From the NCBI RefSeq assembly GCF_003086295.3, contig NC_092055.1:120209192-120273191 (forward strand): a stretch of 64,000 nucleotides of DNA. The letters are read 5' to 3'. A program made the translations under genes and the position numbers. The notes under the pieces are model-generated. The model saw nothing but the letters and a program-made list of their open reading frames with translations, ran no database searches and was not told where the DNA came from. Shown here one piece after another: positions 45,991 through 58,432 of the stretch (positions are counted from its first letter, which is position 1; every line of letters begins with the position of its first letter). This DNA is from Arachis hypogaea (Eukaryota > Streptophyta > Magnoliopsida > Fabales > Fabaceae).

Positions 45991-46389
45991 TACTTGCCTG
46001 TAGTCCAAATTGGACCAATTTTCAGTAATGAAATCACATAACTTTGACAAAAAAAAAGCACTTTTTTATTAACGCGCCTCCCCTTTCCCCCAAGTTACGT
46101 GAAATACACGCACGCCCCCTCTCCTTCCTATCAACGTAGCAGATTTACGTAAACCTCTTCTTCAACGTAAACATTCTTTTTCTTCTTCCCTTCTTCAACG
46201 TTAACGATTTACATTGTAATTTTCGGATCTGCAATCTCTGCTGCTCGTCGTTCTTCTTCTTTTTTCTTCTTTTCTGCTCGTTGTTCTTCTCTGCTGCTTG
46301 TCCTTCTTCTTCTTATTCTTCTTCGTTTTCTTCTTCGATTTTGTGGATTTATCTTCTTCATTTTCAGATTTCAATATTCTATCAAAACA

Positions 46390-47060
46390 ATGAATGATTC
46401 AACTTCAAATCAGTTGAATGAGAGCGTGTTAGATTATTCTTCTGAAACGAATCAAGCAGACGAGGTTTGGATTATTTTTTGAATCGAATTGAATTGAATT
46501 GAATGTACACATGTGTTCTGAATTGAATTGATAATCTCTAAATTGTAGACACAGGTGTTTTGAATTTGATTTTATATAATGGATAATGTTCCGTTCATTT
46601 AGTACTATACAGTTGATTCACCTTAATAATGTGTTCGGTTCATTATGCAGAAGGCTGTTTTAAATTTGATTTTATATAATGGATAATGTTTCGTTCATTT
46701 AGTACTATACAGTTGATTCACCTTAATAACATGTTCGGTTCATTATGCAGAAAACTGTTTTGAATTTGATTTTATATAATGAATGATGTTCCGTTCATTT
46801 AGTACATACAGTTGTTTCGCCTTAATAACGTGTTCGGTTCATTATGCATACCAGATGTGTTGTGGATGAATAATTTGTCCCAAAAGTTGGGATGACTTTC
46901 AAGACACTAGAAAAAGCTGAAAATTTCTACAAAAATTATTCCAAACTTGCTGGTTTTTCTACCAAAATAAGGAACACGACTCGGAAGGGAGACAAGATTA
47001 AGAATCAACTAATTGTATGCAGCAGAGACGGGAGGTGGAAATCCAAGATATCTCCAACTC
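46390..47060 (+). pseudogene. FAR1-related (Mutator-derived) gene fragment
   Basis: Exon 1 is 46390-46464 (MNDSTSNQLNESVLDYSSE...), ending GACGAG|GTTTGG, after a CTT-rich leader (46140-46360). The second coding piece, about 46860-47060, contains the FAR1 DNA-binding domain start: VGMTFKTLEKAENFYKNYSK, AGFSTKIRNTTRKGD, QLIVCSRDGRWKSK. A TAA sits in front of it (about 46869), and the domain breaks off after KISPT. FAR1/FHY3 proteins descend from Mutator-like transposases; peanut-type genomes carry many such copies. The MULE transposase core is absent. The left flank (46074-46140, 'cgcctcccctttcccccaag') may be the terminal repeat of the parent element, into which the LINE was inserted. Confidence 0.7.
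46556..46853 (+). repeat. 100-bp tandem repeat x3 in the FAR1-like intron
   Basis: Copies start at 46556, 46656 and 46756 (period 100). Each ends in a splice-acceptor-like TTCATTATGCAG. The first two keep AG. The third, next to the coding piece, reads TTCATTATGCAT and has lost it. Confidence 0.88.
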
Positions 47061-47109
47061 TGAATCGTCACTTTTTTGTGTTAGTCTTTATTAAATAGTC
47101 ACTTTTTTG

Positions 47110-48734
47110 TGTTTGATATTAGCTTTCTGAAAATCTTTATTAAATAGTCACTTTTTTGTTTATTGAATAGTCAATTTATTTTGTTATGTCAAAGAGTTCA
47201 GGTGTTTCTGAAAACTGAATACTGATAGCAATATTTTTTTTTTAAATTTAGCTCTTTGCTATGTTGATATATGAACTTTTTCGGTTCATTCAGTGTATTA
47301 ATTTCGATTCATTTATTTTTTTGGAGCTCTTAATGTTTGATAAATACCCTGATTCTATTCACGGTGAACCTAGAAACAAAATAGCAACCAGACAGTTCAA
47401 CAGATATATACATTAACACGTGTCAGATAGATGTCAAATCTAAAATGTATCCAATAGATATAATAATTCAGCAAAGTGTCAATTTTTCATAGTTCAGAAA
47501 AAAAAGTTTAAAATAAATATTAAATAAATAATGTTTTAAATCAACTAAGTATTTTTTTAGCGTCATATTTAGAATTTGATAAGTTTGATCCATTTGATTG
47601 AAGTATTATAATATATGCCATAATTTTATTATTGGTCAAATTTGTTTTTTTCTTTTTGAATAAAAAATAGTTGAATTGAAAATTACTAAACCAATTGAAC
47701 TAACTGGTTTTTTAAAAATAGAATAGTTAATGAAAAATATCCTTAATCAATACTAATTCTTTTTATTGTTAAAAAACTAATTTAGTTTATGCACTGTAAA
47801 TTCAATCATTTTAAGTTCAACACAAAAGCAAATTTGATTCAATATAAACCATTACAATATTTTTTATCCACCTTATAAGTTAAGAGTTATTAAAGAAAAT
47901 AAAATATATGTTATTTTGAGGTAATATTTAAAACTAAGGTGAATTTGATTTTAAATGTGAAGTTTAGATTTCTCTGGATAAAAGTTTCAATTTGTTTGCA
48001 GGTACGGTAGGTTATCTCACGTTCTTGTTTAAAAGGCAATAAAAAATATTTATAAAGAATTCTGATGTTTAAATTAATAAAAATTTAAAGTAAATTTAAA
48101 TAAATTGAGATTGAGAAATATTTAAATTTGATGAAGTATTTATAGAGATAAATAATGATTTAATCATCATTTTTGAATCTCTTTATTTATAATAGTAGAC
48201 AGTTTTTATTTAATATTTGAGAAATTATCCTAAGTTAAAGTAATTCCTGAACTGTAAATAATATTTGAAATAGTGTATAGCAAAATTTTACTTACCATGC
48301 AATAAGTTGGGTTGGGCACAAATTATGACTTCCATGCTCCGAATAGATTGAATAGGTTGATCCGTATGACTTCCTGAACCAGCCTTGTTAGATCTGATGG
48401 ACTTTTATGGAGTTTTTATAAAACTGAATGTGCTTTTTTATTTGGACCATAACTTTATTTTTGGCTCACGTGGTATAAATATATGTTGAGCTATTTTCAA
48501 TGTTACATCAAGGGCCATTGCTTATTCATCTTATATTCGCAAATTTTCCTTTTATCATATTCATGACACATCGAGTACCACATATATCTGATTGATGCGT
48601 TTTGGAAGTTTCATAAATAACGCTTGCTTTAATTTATTCCAGTTATTATAACAAGGGCTAACCACTTGTTCACATAGTACAAGCCAAGGCATTAATTCTC
48701 TTCTTATGAACATGTATTCATACCACCTTTTAAA
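47110..48734. other. AT-rich spacer
   Basis: No gene recognised. Several short repeats of 'tattaaatagtcactttttt' occur at 47085-47160. Confidence 0.5.
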
Positions 48735-49593
48735 TATAGTTATCAGAATCAAACTGTTAATGAACCAAATTAAACTACTGATTCACTAATTTATTAATTT
48801 AATCGATAAATTATTGATTGAATCAAGAAAATTAGTTTTATATAAATAAAAAATATAAAATAATAAAATATTTAAAATTAAAATTTAAAAGATATACATT
48901 TAATTATTTATTAATATTTTAAAAATAATTAAATTTTAAATTTTAAAAATAACTAGTATAAAAATAAATATAAAATTAATAAGTACTATTACAATAATAT
49001 CTTAATTTGATACAATAAAAATAACAATTCATGAATTATATTAAATTGTATCTAATTTTTTCTCATAACAAATAATTTTTATTTTTTTATATTAAATTGA
49101 TTATTATTTTTTATTTTAAAAATTTATTAATTAATTTGTATCTATTATATTATATTATTCATGTGTAAATAATCATGTAATTTATTTTATCTAAATTTGT
49201 TAGTCCAATTGAAATTAATAAAAGAAAATTATTGTTTGTAGTCTCTAAAAAATAAAAAAGGGCCCAATTCGATAAAAAAAAATCAGCAATATCCGTTGCC
49301 CAATTATGACAAAAAAAATAGGACCCAATTTGATCATAACTGCTTGGCATGTAACATAATTAAAATAAAACATATATTAGACTGAAAACCCTTGTAACCC
49401 AGTAGCTATAGGGATGTGGTTTTTGAAACTTTGCAAAATTAGCGCGTTAACTGGATTTTGACTGGTTCATTACGATTTTGACCGATTTTTATTTTTAAAC
49501 GGTCAGAATATCAAATTGGACTGAATTAAAATTTAATTTACTAATTTTTTTGTTGAATTAACCAGTTCGATCCGATCCGTTCTTATAACTATG
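48735..49593. mobile_element. Non-autonomous hAT-like element, copy 2
   Basis: Left end TATAGTTATCAGAATC; right end on the minus strand CATAGTTATAAGAACG. Flanking octamers CTTTTAAA (48727) and CTTTCAAG (49594) agree at six of eight positions. The interior is AT-rich without ORFs; sub-terminal sequence near the right end is rich in AACCGGT-like words. Older than the copy at 32847. Confidence 0.6.
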
Positions 49594-49718
49594 CTTTCAA
49601 GCCAAAGCTTGCTCTAGGATTTCGAACTAAGCTCAAAGAAAAGAAAGTGGAATATCCCTTCTATGAAGATATGAAACATGTGCTAAGCTAGGAAAAGCTA
49701 CTAGAGGCGAAATGTTTG

Positions 49719-49844
49719 GTGATCAAAGAAAATCAGTTAAAAATAGTCATAACTTACCTTATTTAGTATTTATTAATTGTTGCGATAATTAATTAATGCT
49801 AAATAAAACAAGTTCTGGCCGTTTTATTTGTCTACCTAGCATTA
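49719..49844 (-). mobile_element. Palindromic MITE, copy 1
   Basis: About 125 bp that, read on the minus strand, matches 60481-60606. The core TTAATTAATTATCGCAACAA lies inside an imperfect palindrome built from TTATTTAGCATTAAT and its complement, flanked by AAACGGCC/GGCTGTTTT-type arms. No coding potential. Confidence 0.65.
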
Positions 49845-50907
49845 CCCTTTTTTTTTTAAATATTAGACAAAGTTTGATGTAATGTTTTAGTATTAGAAGC
49901 TAGGGTAATTTACAAAATATTTTTAAGTTTGTAATTTAAAAATATAACCTTAGTTTGTCAAAATTGTATAACTAGAAGTCTATAATAAACTCATAATTAT
50001 ATCAACTATAGTCTCCATTTATTGATTATACATCCTAAAATTAAATTGAAAGATGAACTTAAGAATAATTGTAATTATACTATGAATATCCAAAGGCAAG
50101 AATAATTAAAAGAGAAATTCTAGATTACCAACACATTTTATTTGAATTAAGGCTAATTTTTTATTTTTTTTTTCTTTTCGTTACCCTAAAAATGTTAGCC
50201 ATCTAGCAAAACCCTAATTAAAACAGCGAAAATTTAAATACAATTAAAAATTATTAAATGATATAACAAATTTTTTAATATCATCTTCAATTTGACATGA
50301 GTATTCATTCATCTTAAAAGAATGAACAAAGATTAAAAATCAAACTAGAGTGAATTTGACATGTCATGCTACAATGATTTTTAATCGACTTGAATGAGTT
50401 GTTTGAAGATTTCAGTGTAAGCGTTGAAAACAAACCGATCTTTGGCTACAATTCTATGCAATTAATTGTACTTGCAAAAATACCTCAAAGCTATGGTGAT
50501 TTTCAGTATAATTGTCCAATCGTAATATTTTTTCTGCTAATTTTATTGGTTTTGTTAAACTCAATCGTCACATGTCCCTTCAAAATGTACTCTATGTCCC
50601 TGAGTTTAGAGTTAATTTACGCTCATTGTCAGCTTTTCTTTCCAATTTTGCACCCACTTAATAATTGGTTGTAATTACTTCACTATTCATAACACCAGAC
50701 ATTCAAAGGGATTAGGAAGGGTAACTTGAGTGACTATACATCCTAAAAGCTAAAACCCCAATCGATTCCTCACTGCATGGTTTCACAAAATTCTCTCGTT
50801 CCTTCTTAATTTAATGTACATATCAACATTGATCAAACCTCAAAAAATTTGTGTAACTCATGGTTATGACACACTTGTTTAGGTCATGCATCTCCTATAG
50901 TTTTACA

Positions 50908-51576
50908 TATAGTTATCAGAATCGGACCGGACTAACAGGTTCGACCGAAAAATAGGTGAACCGATAGCCTGATCGGTTCGGTTAGTTAATTAGACCGAAT
51001 AAGCATTCGAATCGGTCAATAATGATGGTTAAATCCGTTAAAAACCAACCGATTTACACCTCATGTAGCACTAGACCCGCCGCGGGTCCATGGTGTACCC
51101 GCGGGCCGCTGAACCATTGTAGAAGCTTCCTCAACTATTCCTATTCCCCAAAAATGTTAAACGTGGGGTTCGAACTGGGAAACGCGTGAATACAAAGCCT
51201 TCCCCTAACCACTATGACAGACTTGTTTCTTACTCGTATATGCGACAAAAAATTATATATATAACAAAACATGAATGATTTTTTTATTTTTTTATCCTTT
51301 TAAGCATAGAACCAGACAAGTAACAACACATACTATATAAATATATTGATATTGATTGTGTTATTTTTTATTTTTTCTTGTTCACTTAAATTAAAAAATA
51401 TTTTGTACTAATGACTAATTTATTATTTTTTTTACAGTATAAATTATATCTAAAAATTGATATTTAAATATTTTGACCGGATCAACTGGATAAATCAGTG
51501 ATTTACCGGTTGAACCAGTAATCTAGTGACCCAGTCATATAACCGGGTCCATTACCGGTTCAGTTCTAATACTATG
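50908..51576. mobile_element. Non-autonomous hAT-like element, copy 3, inside copia remnant
   Basis: Left end TATAGTTATCAGAATCGGAC; right end on the minus strand CATAGTATTAGAACTGAACC. Flanking octamers GTTTTACA (50900-50907) and GTTTTACC (51577-51584) differ at one base. ACCGGTT-rich sub-terminal regions as in copies 1 and 2. It interrupts the copia element between the protease and integrase parts. Interior non-coding, with one tRNA-like stretch. Confidence 0.75.
51161..51222 (-). repeat. tRNA-like stretch (possible SINE head)
   Basis: The minus strand reads CATAGTGGTTAGGGG (A-box-like), then about 30 bases, then CAGTTCGAACCCCACG (B-box-like). No full cloverleaf is evident and no flanking duplication was found, so a tRNA-derived SINE head or decayed tRNA gene are both possible. 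Confidence 0.35.
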
Positions 51577-53764
51577 GTTTTACCGCATCTGGATAACATT
51601 TTCCACTTACCAAATAGATATGATTACCACACCGGTAAAGTTTGTCATCTTGCAAAATCAAGAACTTACCTTTTGAATCACACAATAACATATCCCTAAA
51701 TGCATTTGACTTTATTTATTGTGATATTTGGGGACCGTACCATGTCTCAACTTATAATAAAAAAAATATTTTTTTCTTAATTATTGTGAATGATGCTACT
51801 CGTTTCTGCTAGATTTATGTTATCTAACAAGTCTAAGGCCACAACTTGTTTGAAAGCTTTTTTGCATTGATTGACACTCAATTTAGCACAAAGATCAAAT
51901 GCATCAGGTCTGACAATGGTAAAGAACTTTTTTTCACTGAATTCTTGCAACAAAGAGGAGTTTTGCACCAATTTTTCTGCCCTTATTGCCTCTAATAGAA
52001 TGTAGTGGTCAAACGCAAGCATCAACACCTTCTCAATGTGGCCAAATCCTTACTCTTCCGATCTAAGGTGCCCATCTCTTTTTGGAGAGAATGCATTTAC
52101 CATTGCAGTTTTTCTCATTAATAGAACACCAAGCAAATTGCTACATTTCATGTGTCAATTCGAATTGCTTTTTGGCAAGCCAGTCAATTATCCGAACCTG
52201 AGGAATTTTGGGGGCTTGGCATATGCAACACCCCATCCCAACTCTAGAACCAAGTTTTTCCCAAGAGCAGTGGGGTATTCAATTGGCTTCAAAGATTACA
52301 AACTCTACAACCTTCGTACCAAATAATTTTTCATCTATAGATATCAACAATGCATTTTTCAATGGTGACTTAGATGAAGAAGTTTACATGGAGTTATCCT
52401 TGGGACACCTCCAAAGAAAGCAAGGGCTAGTGTGCAAATTAACAAGATCATTGTATGGACTGCGACAAGCCTCAAGACAATGGTTCACTAAGTTTTGCAA
52501 CACCCTCACTAATCACGATTTCAAACAATCTAAATAAGACTATTCTCTCTTTGCATTTGGTGAAGGCGACTCCACCACGTTTCTCATAGTCTACATGGAT
52601 GACATCATTATTGCTTTTCCGAAGCAAGAAATGGTGGAAGATGTAAAATAGTAGTTACAATCTATCTGCAAGCTTAAAATCATCGATTACCTTAAATTTT
52701 TTCTTGGATTAGAGCTGGCTAGATCTGAGAATGACATTTCTTTGACTTAGAGAAAGTATACACTTTCATTATTGGAAAAAACAGGTTTCTTGGGATGTAA
52801 GCCCGCCAACACACCTATGGATGCTAACCTAAAGCTTAGAGTCGCTGAGGGTGACCCGTATCTGATGCCTTGAGCTATCGAAGGCTAATTGGATGGCTCA
52901 TGTATCTTACAATATCTAGACTTGACATCACATTTACTGTGGTGAGCTAGCATAATATATATCTGACCCTCGTATGCCTCATTTATATGCTGAACATAAA
53001 ATTTTACATTACTTGAAGGCAGCACCAGGGAGGGACTTCTCTTCTCAGCCAAATCGAAGTTTAATATCTCCATGTACACTGATGCAGATTAGATAGTTGC
53101 TTGGACACGAAAAGATTCACTATAGGCTATTGCACATTCTTGAAAGACTCTCTAATCTCGTGGAAAAGCAAGAAATAAGATTTGGTTTCCCGGAGTCCCA
53201 TGGAAGCTAAATTCAGGGCATTGGCTAATGCTGCATGCAAAGTCATGTTAATAATAAAACTTCTAAAATTTAAGTACATTGATATGAGTTCGACCATGAT
53301 TTTTTGTGACAATATCTCTGCAATTCATATGGCATCCAATCCAACCTTACATAAGCAATCCAAATACATTAAAATAGATTGTCATTTTATTCGAGAGAAA
53401 GTTGCAGCCGAAATTATCAAGCTGGTCCATGTTTCTAGTAAGCACTAGCTTGTAGATTTTTTTACCAAAGCTCTCCTCGCTTCACAACTCCAGTTTCTCT
53501 TGGCCACGTTAGGAACTTACAATATGTATGCTTGAACTTGAAGGAGATATCAAATATAACTTGTATTTGTAACAGATAAGATAATAGTATAAGTTAACAA
53601 GTTAGTTAATCATATCACTATATCAGATATATTAATTAGCTCATTTTGTATATAAAAATTCACTTGTGTAACTTTGTAACTGAGACACATAGTTAGTATT
53701 TAATATAAATTTATTCATTTTCTTACTGTTCAACAATTCTTTCTTACTTCTTGCATTCTATAAT

Positions 53765-54389
53765 TATTATTTTTAGGAAAAGTATAGGTAACCAACAACA
53801 TTTTTAAACAATGTGTGAATAATGTGAATTAATAGGGTTAAAAAAGTAAATTAATTTTAAATTTAATTAGTAGCATTAAATTAAGGTGTAGTGTATTTTT
53901 ATTTAATTAATGGTTATTCATATTGTTCAAAATGATCATTATTTACCTATCACTCTCCTTATTTTTATACTTATATTGGGCACAATCTCTAAATTTTAAA
54001 AACAACCCACAAAAATAATTGTATTTATTACTCAAATTGAAATAATTAATACAAATTTGGTTGACACCTCCTATCACATCCCAAAAACCAAAATCAAGCA
54101 AAACAATTAACCTAACATATTTTTACACGTTAATTATTATTTTTATATAAAAATATGTTTATATGATATGAGTAGCCCCTTTTATGAATGAACAAGTAGC
54201 ATCATATGACCCGTTTACCGAAGGACGTATATGTGAAACTTTTGCATGAGACTAAATTTGAGCAAACGTGATTGGGTGGTGTATGTGCCACTTCTTAAAA
54301 ATGAAAAAGCCTTCGATAGAAAGTATACACTTAGTAAAATTGAGAATATGTTATTAAATTGAGGATATGTTATTAAATTGAGAATATGT
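53765..54389. other. Spacer
   Basis: AT-rich. 'ttattaaattgaggatatg' and 'ttattaaattgagaatatg' repeat locally at 54352-54390. No gene seen. Confidence 0.5.
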
Positions 54390-54398
54390 TATTATTAT

Positions 54399-55729
54399 GG
54401 TGTTTGCTACGGTACGATGATAAATTTATACGTACCGATATAATAAAAATAAGGACAAATAACAAAATACCATGTGGATTATATTATCTACATCAACATT
54501 TATTTTTTAAAAAAAAATATATATTATATTAATATTTTTACTAAAATATCCTTATAATTTAGCAAAAATAAAAAATATTTTTTTATTTAATTTTACAAAA
54601 AGACCCAAATACCCTTTTTTTTTATGTTAGAACAAAATTTATCTCCTAAAATTAATCAAATCTTAAAATTGAGCTAATTTATATTTATAAATTTTAAACA
54701 ATTTAAAAAATAAAACAACATCTGCTATCAATTTCGTGGATACTATTCCATAAACCATAATTTCTACACATCTGAAAAACAAAAATTCAAAAGAACTGTT
54801 CTTCATCTTGCCTGGGTTTTCTTACATCTTTCTCAAAGAACGTCTCTCTCTCTCTCTCAATTCGCATACTGAAACTCTCTCTTCTCTCTCACACTAGCCC
54901 ACTACAGTCTCTCTCAGTCTCACTCGAGCCTCATCTCAATCACACTCGCCGGCGTCTCCATGTGTCGCGGCCTTCCCTGGGCTCCTCGTTGCTGGCGATA
55001 GGAGCAACTCGTCGGATCGTCGTCGCTCGTCGTCTTCTGGTTTCGGACCTCGCCGTCGCCGTGGACCGTAGTCCGTTGGTGAGTCCCTGCATCGTCGCTT
55101 TCCCTATTCTGTCTTTTCCAGATTTCCCTTCTCCTTGTATTTTGAGATGATGTTGAATTGCTAATCAATTAAATTACTTTGTTTCTGATCTAAATATTGC
55201 TGTAAATCATGAATGATGTAGGATTTTCTGAATTTGGTGCTAATAACATGAGCTAACTTTTGGGTTGATGAAAATCATCACTGAGTTAAATTTGGAGCTA
55301 AATTTTTTGTTGATGAAAATTATCAATGAGTTGAATTTGTTGCTTTAATAATAAATTTGATTCTTAGTATTGATTGATTTGTTCTTACATAGGCAGTATT
55401 GGTCAAGCTCCAAATTTGTCTGGGGAAGATATAGATGCTGACTTTGAGATCACTCCTTGGACTAGATTTACTTATTTGGTTATGTTTTGCTGTATGTTTC
55501 TGTTCTGTTTTATCTTTTCATGTGCTATTGTGCATGCATTAGTTAATCTTTTTGCTGACTAGTATTCTGAGATTAGCTTTTAACAAATTAAGGTAGATAG
55601 CGCTAATGAGACCTTATTTAAATGAGTGCTCTTAGAATACTTGTTGGTAAAATCATTGTAATAATTCTCTTAAAATCATTTTATAATAATTGATTCAAAG
55701 AAGTTGTGCCAACTTGATCTTGAAGAAAT
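54399..55729 (+). repeat. Left terminal inverted repeat of the Pack-MULE
   Basis: Contains an AT-rich outer 400 bp, a CT-rich leader (54840-54930) and a GC-rich exon-like block (54930-55085) ending GTCCGTTG|GTGAGTCC, a good splice donor. A second exon-like block after an acceptor (ATAGGCAG, about 55392) reads SIGQAPNLSGEDIDADFEIT. The inner end contains the start of the Mei2-like exon. Frames here also exist mirror-wise in the right repeat (59222-59470 region). The arrangement looks like a promoter, non-coding first exon and intron, which could drive transcription into the middle. Confidence 0.85.
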
Positions 55730-56125
55730 CCTCTGTGGTGAAGATACAAGGACGACTTTGATGATTAAAAGCATTCCTAACAAGTGAGAACAATTAAAGA
55801 AGCTTCCTATCCTAGTCAAGTTTTTGCTGTTTTAATAATTTGATACAAATAGTTATTAACAATTGCTCATTGTGGTTGCTTTAAGGTACGCATCAAAGAT
55901 GCTTTTTGCTGCAATTGATGAGAATCACCATGGCACTTATGACTTAATGTACTTGCCAATTGATTTTAAGTTATATGAATCCAAATTTTTCTTTTTTTAA
56001 CCAAAGATGATGGAGTCTTTTGGTCAGGTTGGCTGATTGTCTGTTTCTTCTTGCAGAACAAATGTAATGTGGGATATGCCTTCATCAATATGGTGTCTCC
56101 TTCACACATGATTCCATTCTATGAG
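55707..56125 (+). pseudogene. Captured Mei2-like RNA-binding (C-terminal RRM) gene fragments
   Basis: Three exon pieces with introns kept. Up to 55783: CQLDLEEILCGEDTRTTLMI then KSIPNK, donor GTGAG. 55886-55969: YASKMLFAAIDENHHGTYDL then MYLPIDFK. 56057-56125: NKCNVGYAFINMVSPSHMIP then FYE, donor GTTTA. These are successive blocks of the conserved C-terminal RRM of plant Mei2-like proteins (TTLMIKNIPNK, LPIDFKNKCNVGYAFIN), which control meiosis and meristem activity. The middle junction is off by one base (donor reads TTTTAA|GTTATA), so the frame would break after splicing. Only about 80 residues are present, and the rest of the gene is absent. Introns show capture from genomic DNA, not from mRNA. 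Confidence 0.85.
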
Positions 56126-58430
56126 GTTTAAAATCTATGCCATGGCCTTCTATTTGTCTGTTAAATACTTAACTTTTGTATGCATTGTTTGTGATGCAAG
56201 GATTTGTAAATGTGACATGCATTGTGCACACATTGATCCTGATCTTGTACATACATCTTGCAAACTTGATTTTGAAAAGTCCATAAGACTTTAGAACTAG
56301 ATATGGTTAATTTATAAATTGATCAATTATTTCTTTTTTCTTATCTTTCCAAGGGCTTTTCTGAGTGTTTCTCTCTTACCATCCAGGAGAATTTTCTATC
56401 CAGCAATTTGAATGTATTGGTCAACCAGATGGGTCTTACTCAGGTGATTTGTTGGAGAGCCCAAAAGGCGATTGGGACGAGAAACTAGAAAAAGATTAAC
56501 CATTTGATAGCTATTTATATGTTCCTAGCCACAAAGTTTGGGACTGCTAACAACTGCATAGGGCAATATTAAGGTGTACAAAGCTAATTGATTTAAGAGA
56601 ACAACAAAATTGGTGTACAAAAGTGAAGAAGCAGCTCAGTTATCTGCTGCTGGGGACTCCAAATTCGTCAATATTTCATAACAATCATCAATGGAGGAAG
56701 CGACAAGGAACAACTAGTTGAATGTGGAGAAAACAGTTTGTTGTGAATGTATATATGCGAACCAGTTTCTTTGACTTGTTCTTATGATAGATCAGCCATC
56801 TAGAATATTGTTACTGGATACACTCATGTTGGAACATCCTTGAAGTACTCCTTATTTTTCTCTGGAATTTATCCTTAGTCTATCAATATTCTTTGTCCTG
56901 CTTTATAATTTATATCATGCATGAATTTTACTATTTTAATTTAATGGTGATTGAATTTTTATTTTTCAATTTATATTTTAATTTATTTTAGAAAAATTTA
57001 ATCCAAAAATGTAAATTACAAAATTAAATTAAAAAAAAGAGTTATAAACAAAAGCATTCAAAGTAAATTAATGGTGATTGATAAGTATGTCTTTTATTAT
57101 TGTTTTCCATAAATATATATTACTACCTCTGCATTTGCTCTTTGAATTTGTTTCACTGCTATTTTGTGATTTTTGTTTTTGTGTAATAGAAGCACTGAGA
57201 GTTAGTTCTGCGGTAATAAAAACCTATAAACTAATTGAAATCACTTAGCACAAATGAATGAACCTTCATAAAAATAACTAAAAAGTAAATGTGAATAAAT
57301 TAAGACCTCAACTTGAGATCCCATGTAGATAAAAAAAACTAATTAGCCTATAGAGCTTTTGTACTCTTTTGAAAAACATACAAAGTTAAAGCTATGTGTG
57401 CCATGTGCACACCAAGAAGTCGGTAAGTTACTACATAATCTTTTTTCTCCTATTGTTGAAAAATTGCATGTGAGCCAACAATTATTCCCAAATATAAATA
57501 AGTCAAACTCACAGCCATCAAACTTTTGAGATTAATATTTTACGTGTCGTGTATTATATGCAGATAGCATATTAAAACAAATATATGATAGATTATGCTG
57601 GAATTATATCCCATAATTATCTACATTACTTTAATGGTACAATTAACTCGAGCCATCTGTTATGCGCCTTCTGACTATAGGTTGATGTAAATCCAGGAGT
57701 TTTTTGTAGTGCCTGAGAATGGTGGTCTTGTCATTCAGTGACACAAAAGTAAGACTTTCATTCATTAACAGGCATAAAATTTTTAATAGAGAAACACAAT
57801 TCAGGAAGCATTTTTGTAGGGGAAAAAAAGACTTGTATAAGAGAAATTCACACTTCTAATGAAAACTTCACAAACTTAGCTCGACCTAGATATAAAAGAA
57901 ATTCTGACATCGTCCAACTCTGCAACCAAAATAGATCATATGCGCTTGGAAAATTTCAATGATTTTTTATATATGTGCAATGACACAATTTTATTAATTT
58001 GTTTGTTATAGTCTTTAGTCTCATTGACCACAACAGAAATAGAAGGCCATCTGCATGTCCACACACATAGGATCTCAAGCAATAACGTCAAAAAATATTC
58101 AAAATCAGTCTCCAAAAATTACTACAGCTGTAAATATGATCCAAAAGCAATAACATGAAATTAGTGATCCAGGTAAATATTAGAATCATCGATCAACAAA
58201 GGGCTTATTCAAATCAACTACAAAGTTCTGTGTCATCATCTTGGTATTGAACATGGACCAAGGATTTGGGTTGAAATTCAGACGAGGGTTGAAATTTGGG
58301 GGGATTTGGTTTTGAAACTAAGAGAAACTAGAAATTTGGGGGGATTTGGTTTTGAAACTAAGAGAAACTAAGGCACTTCGGAAAAAAAATTAAGAAAAAC
58401 ACAGAGAATTGAAAAAGAGAGTGAAAGCAG
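56126..58430. other. Pack-MULE middle, unidentified
   Basis: Contains a short open stretch at about 56390-56500 (QQFECIGQPDGSYSGDLLES, then a stop) after an acceptor-like tract, possibly another captured exon that I do not recognise. The rest (56800-58430) is AT-rich without supported coding sequence. A 42-bp direct duplication ('gaaatttggggggatttggt') lies at 58288-58375. Confidence 0.45.
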
Positions 58431-58432
58431 AC

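Larger units (their letters stand above)
38232..46058 (+). mobile_element. Full-length L1-type LINE, split by a solo LTR
   Basis: Flanked by CACTTTTTTTATTAAC (38216-38231) and CACTTTTTTATTAAC (46059-46073), a 15/16-bp target duplication differing only in T-run length. The 3' end carries an A-run (46049-46057). Subtracting the solo LTR (42840-45592) and its extra 5-bp duplication leaves about 5.07 kb, a normal full length. It contains ORF1 (DUF4283 plus zinc knuckle) and ORF2 (endonuclease, RT, zinc-binding RT domain). The target is AT-rich DNA next to a FAR1-type element fragment. Confidence 0.9.
50560..53760 (+). pseudogene. Ty1/copia polyprotein remnants
   Basis: Frame fragments in element order: protease-distal block LQNVLYVPEFRVNLRSLSAF (about 50575-50640); integrase with IRSDNGKEL, then an ECIYHCSFSH-like region and [20 protein letters not shown]; reverse transcriptase [42 protein letters not shown] (catalytic YMDD); RNase H MEAKFRALANAACKVM, SSTMIFCDNISAIHMASNP, HFIREKVAAEIIKLVHVSSK. 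It ends near 53535, followed by a purine-rich AACTTGAAGGAGAT and LTR-like sequence to about 53760. Numerous stops and frameshifts, plus a hAT-like insertion at 50908-51576. Long dead. Confidence 0.8.

Noticed and set aside
55374..55562. Host gene encoding a 62-codon membrane protein
   Set aside because: Lies in the inverted repeat of the Pack-MULE and is present in mirrored form in the other arm; the hydrophobic tail is intron-like sequence. The first 20 residues may be a captured exon but are not identified.
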